DNA from: an uncultured Gammaproteobacteria bacterium | Lineage (GTDB): Bacteria > Pseudomonadota > Gammaproteobacteria > Pseudomonadales > Azotimanducaceae | Direction: 5' to 3' | Length of the DNA stretch: 5,945 nucleotides | Assembly: GCA_913043075.1 (NCBI GenBank) | Contig: CAJWLI010000094.1 | Span: 1-5,945 of the forward strand | In this document: piece after piece, positions 5,404 through 5,945 of the stretch | Position numbering within the stretch: position 1 is the stretch's first letter | Layout of the letters: each line of letters starts with the position of its first letter | Position numbers and translations under genes: made by a program | Notes under the pieces: model-generated | Told to the model about the DNA's origin: nothing | The model's input: only the letters and a program-made list of their open reading frames with translations | Database searches by the model: none

Positions 5404-5945
5404 ATGCCGATTAGGTTTGCCTCATTAGGGAGCGGAAGCAAAGGTAATTCTACCGTATTTGATGATGGCACTACACGTCTTTTAATCGATCTTGGGTTTT
5501 CCCTGAAAGAGGCTTTGGCGAGATTAGCCAAATTAAATCTTTCACCAGAAGAGATTGACTGTATTTTAGTGACTCATGAGCATGCAGATCATGTGCACGG
5601 CGTTGGCGCCTTTGCTAGAAAATTTCAAACCCCGGTAATCTTAACGCACGGTTCTTATAACGAAAAACAGATAGGCGAGGTGCCTGTTTTAAAAAGATTT
5701 AATTGCGGAGAGAAATTCTCAGTAGGAACGGTGAATGTGCAATCAGTTGCAGTTCCGCACGACGCAAAAGAGCCATGCCAGTATATACTAGGTTCGAGAG
5801 GCTTTTCTTTGGGGATCCTAACAGATTTAGGCCATGTTACTCCTCACATTGAAGTCTTATATCGAGATTGCCAGGCTTTGCTACTTGAATTTAATCACGA
5901 TTTCAAAATGCTGAAGAGCGGTCCTTATTCATCTAAATTAAAAGC
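5404..5945 (+). CDS. MBL-fold metallo-hydrolase, YycJ/WalJ-like (3' truncated by window)
   Basis: The frame begins at ATG 5404, 4 nt after the bamC stop, and stays open to the window edge (180 whole codons visible of a family usually about 250). The N-terminus FASLGSGSKGNSTVF and the metal motif THEHADH (H58, H60, D62, H63) define the metallo-beta-lactamase fold. H119 in VPHDA and D141 in LTDLGHVT supply the next two metal ligands, and LEFNHDFKMLKSGPY (residues about 162-176) is typical of the YycJ-like branch. The last metal-binding His lies beyond the window. Members are cytoplasmic nuclease-like hydrolases: a Bacillus homologue has been reported as an exonuclease linked to mismatch repair, but the role of the gammaproteobacterial form is not settled. 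No good Shine-Dalgarno precedes the ATG, so translation may depend on ribosomes finishing bamC. In the similar Pseudomonas order an MBL gene also sits here, before purC. Confidence 0.9.
   Translation, partial: MPIRFASLGSGSKGNSTVFDDGTTRLLIDLGFSLKEALARLAKLNLSPEEIDCILVTHEHADHVHGVGAFARKFQTPVILTHGSYNEKQIGEVPVLKRFNCGEKFSVGTVNVQSVAVPHDAKEPCQYILGSRGFSLGILTDLGHVTPHIEVLYRDCQALLLEFNHDFKMLKSGPYSSKLK

Noticed and set aside
1..5945. CRISPR array, toxin-antitoxin pair, defence island or other undescribed system
   Set aside because: No repeat-spacer periodicity, small paired ORFs, transposase, recombinase or phage gene is visible. All complete genes fall in well-known housekeeping families.

Overview
The window looks like a piece of a gammaproteobacterial chromosome. 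Every identifiable protein resembles its gammaproteobacterial family (NadA, BepA/YfgC, TusA, DapA, BamC, and a YycJ-type metallo-beta-lactamase-fold hydrolase). BamC is itself largely restricted to Beta- and Gammaproteobacteria. The gene order tRNA-Lys / nadA / M48 peptidase / tusA / dapA / bamC / MBL hydrolase recalls, from memory, the Pseudomonas aeruginosa PA1004-PA1013 neighbourhood. That similarity suggests a Pseudomonadales-like or related, possibly marine, gammaproteobacterium. The many A/T homopolymers and the moderate, AT-leaning composition are compatible with an uncultured lineage, but this is inference and I computed no GC figure.

Layout. Positions 1-188 hold the 3' end of an unrecognised gene on the + strand. 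It stops at a strong hairpin with T-tracts on both sides (196-230), which also ends the tRNA-Lys(UUU) gene read from the opposite strand (305 down to 230). A 242-bp intergenic stretch (306-547) carries outward-facing promoter candidates for the tRNA and for nadA (548-1558). The nadA gene converges with the M48 peptidase gene (3056 down to 1626) across 67 bp that has only a weak A/T hairpin. A 90-bp divergent spacer (3057-3146) then separates the peptidase gene from a rightward run: tusA (3147-3371), dapA (3439-4308), bamC (4308-5399) and an MBL-fold hydrolase (5404 to the window edge).

Functions. NadA makes quinolinate for NAD synthesis with an oxygen-sensitive Fe-S cluster. TusA is a persulfide carrier for sulfur transfer. 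DapA commits aspartate semialdehyde to diaminopimelate and lysine, and so to peptidoglycan. BamC is an outer-membrane lipoprotein of the BAM complex, and BepA is a periplasmic protease/chaperone that monitors BAM-dependent outer-membrane assembly. The locus therefore combines cofactor, sulfur and cell-wall precursor metabolism with outer-membrane biogenesis. dapA and bamC overlap by one base and bamC and the hydrolase are 4 nt apart, so these three are probably co-transcribed and partly coupled in translation.

I found no undescribed system here. The region reads as ordinary conserved housekeeping DNA. The points worth a second look are small: an 18-codon reading frame overlapping the nadA start, a possibly leaderless bepA mRNA, an altered residue in the DapA lysine site, a compacted gene order, and an unidentified gene end at the left edge.
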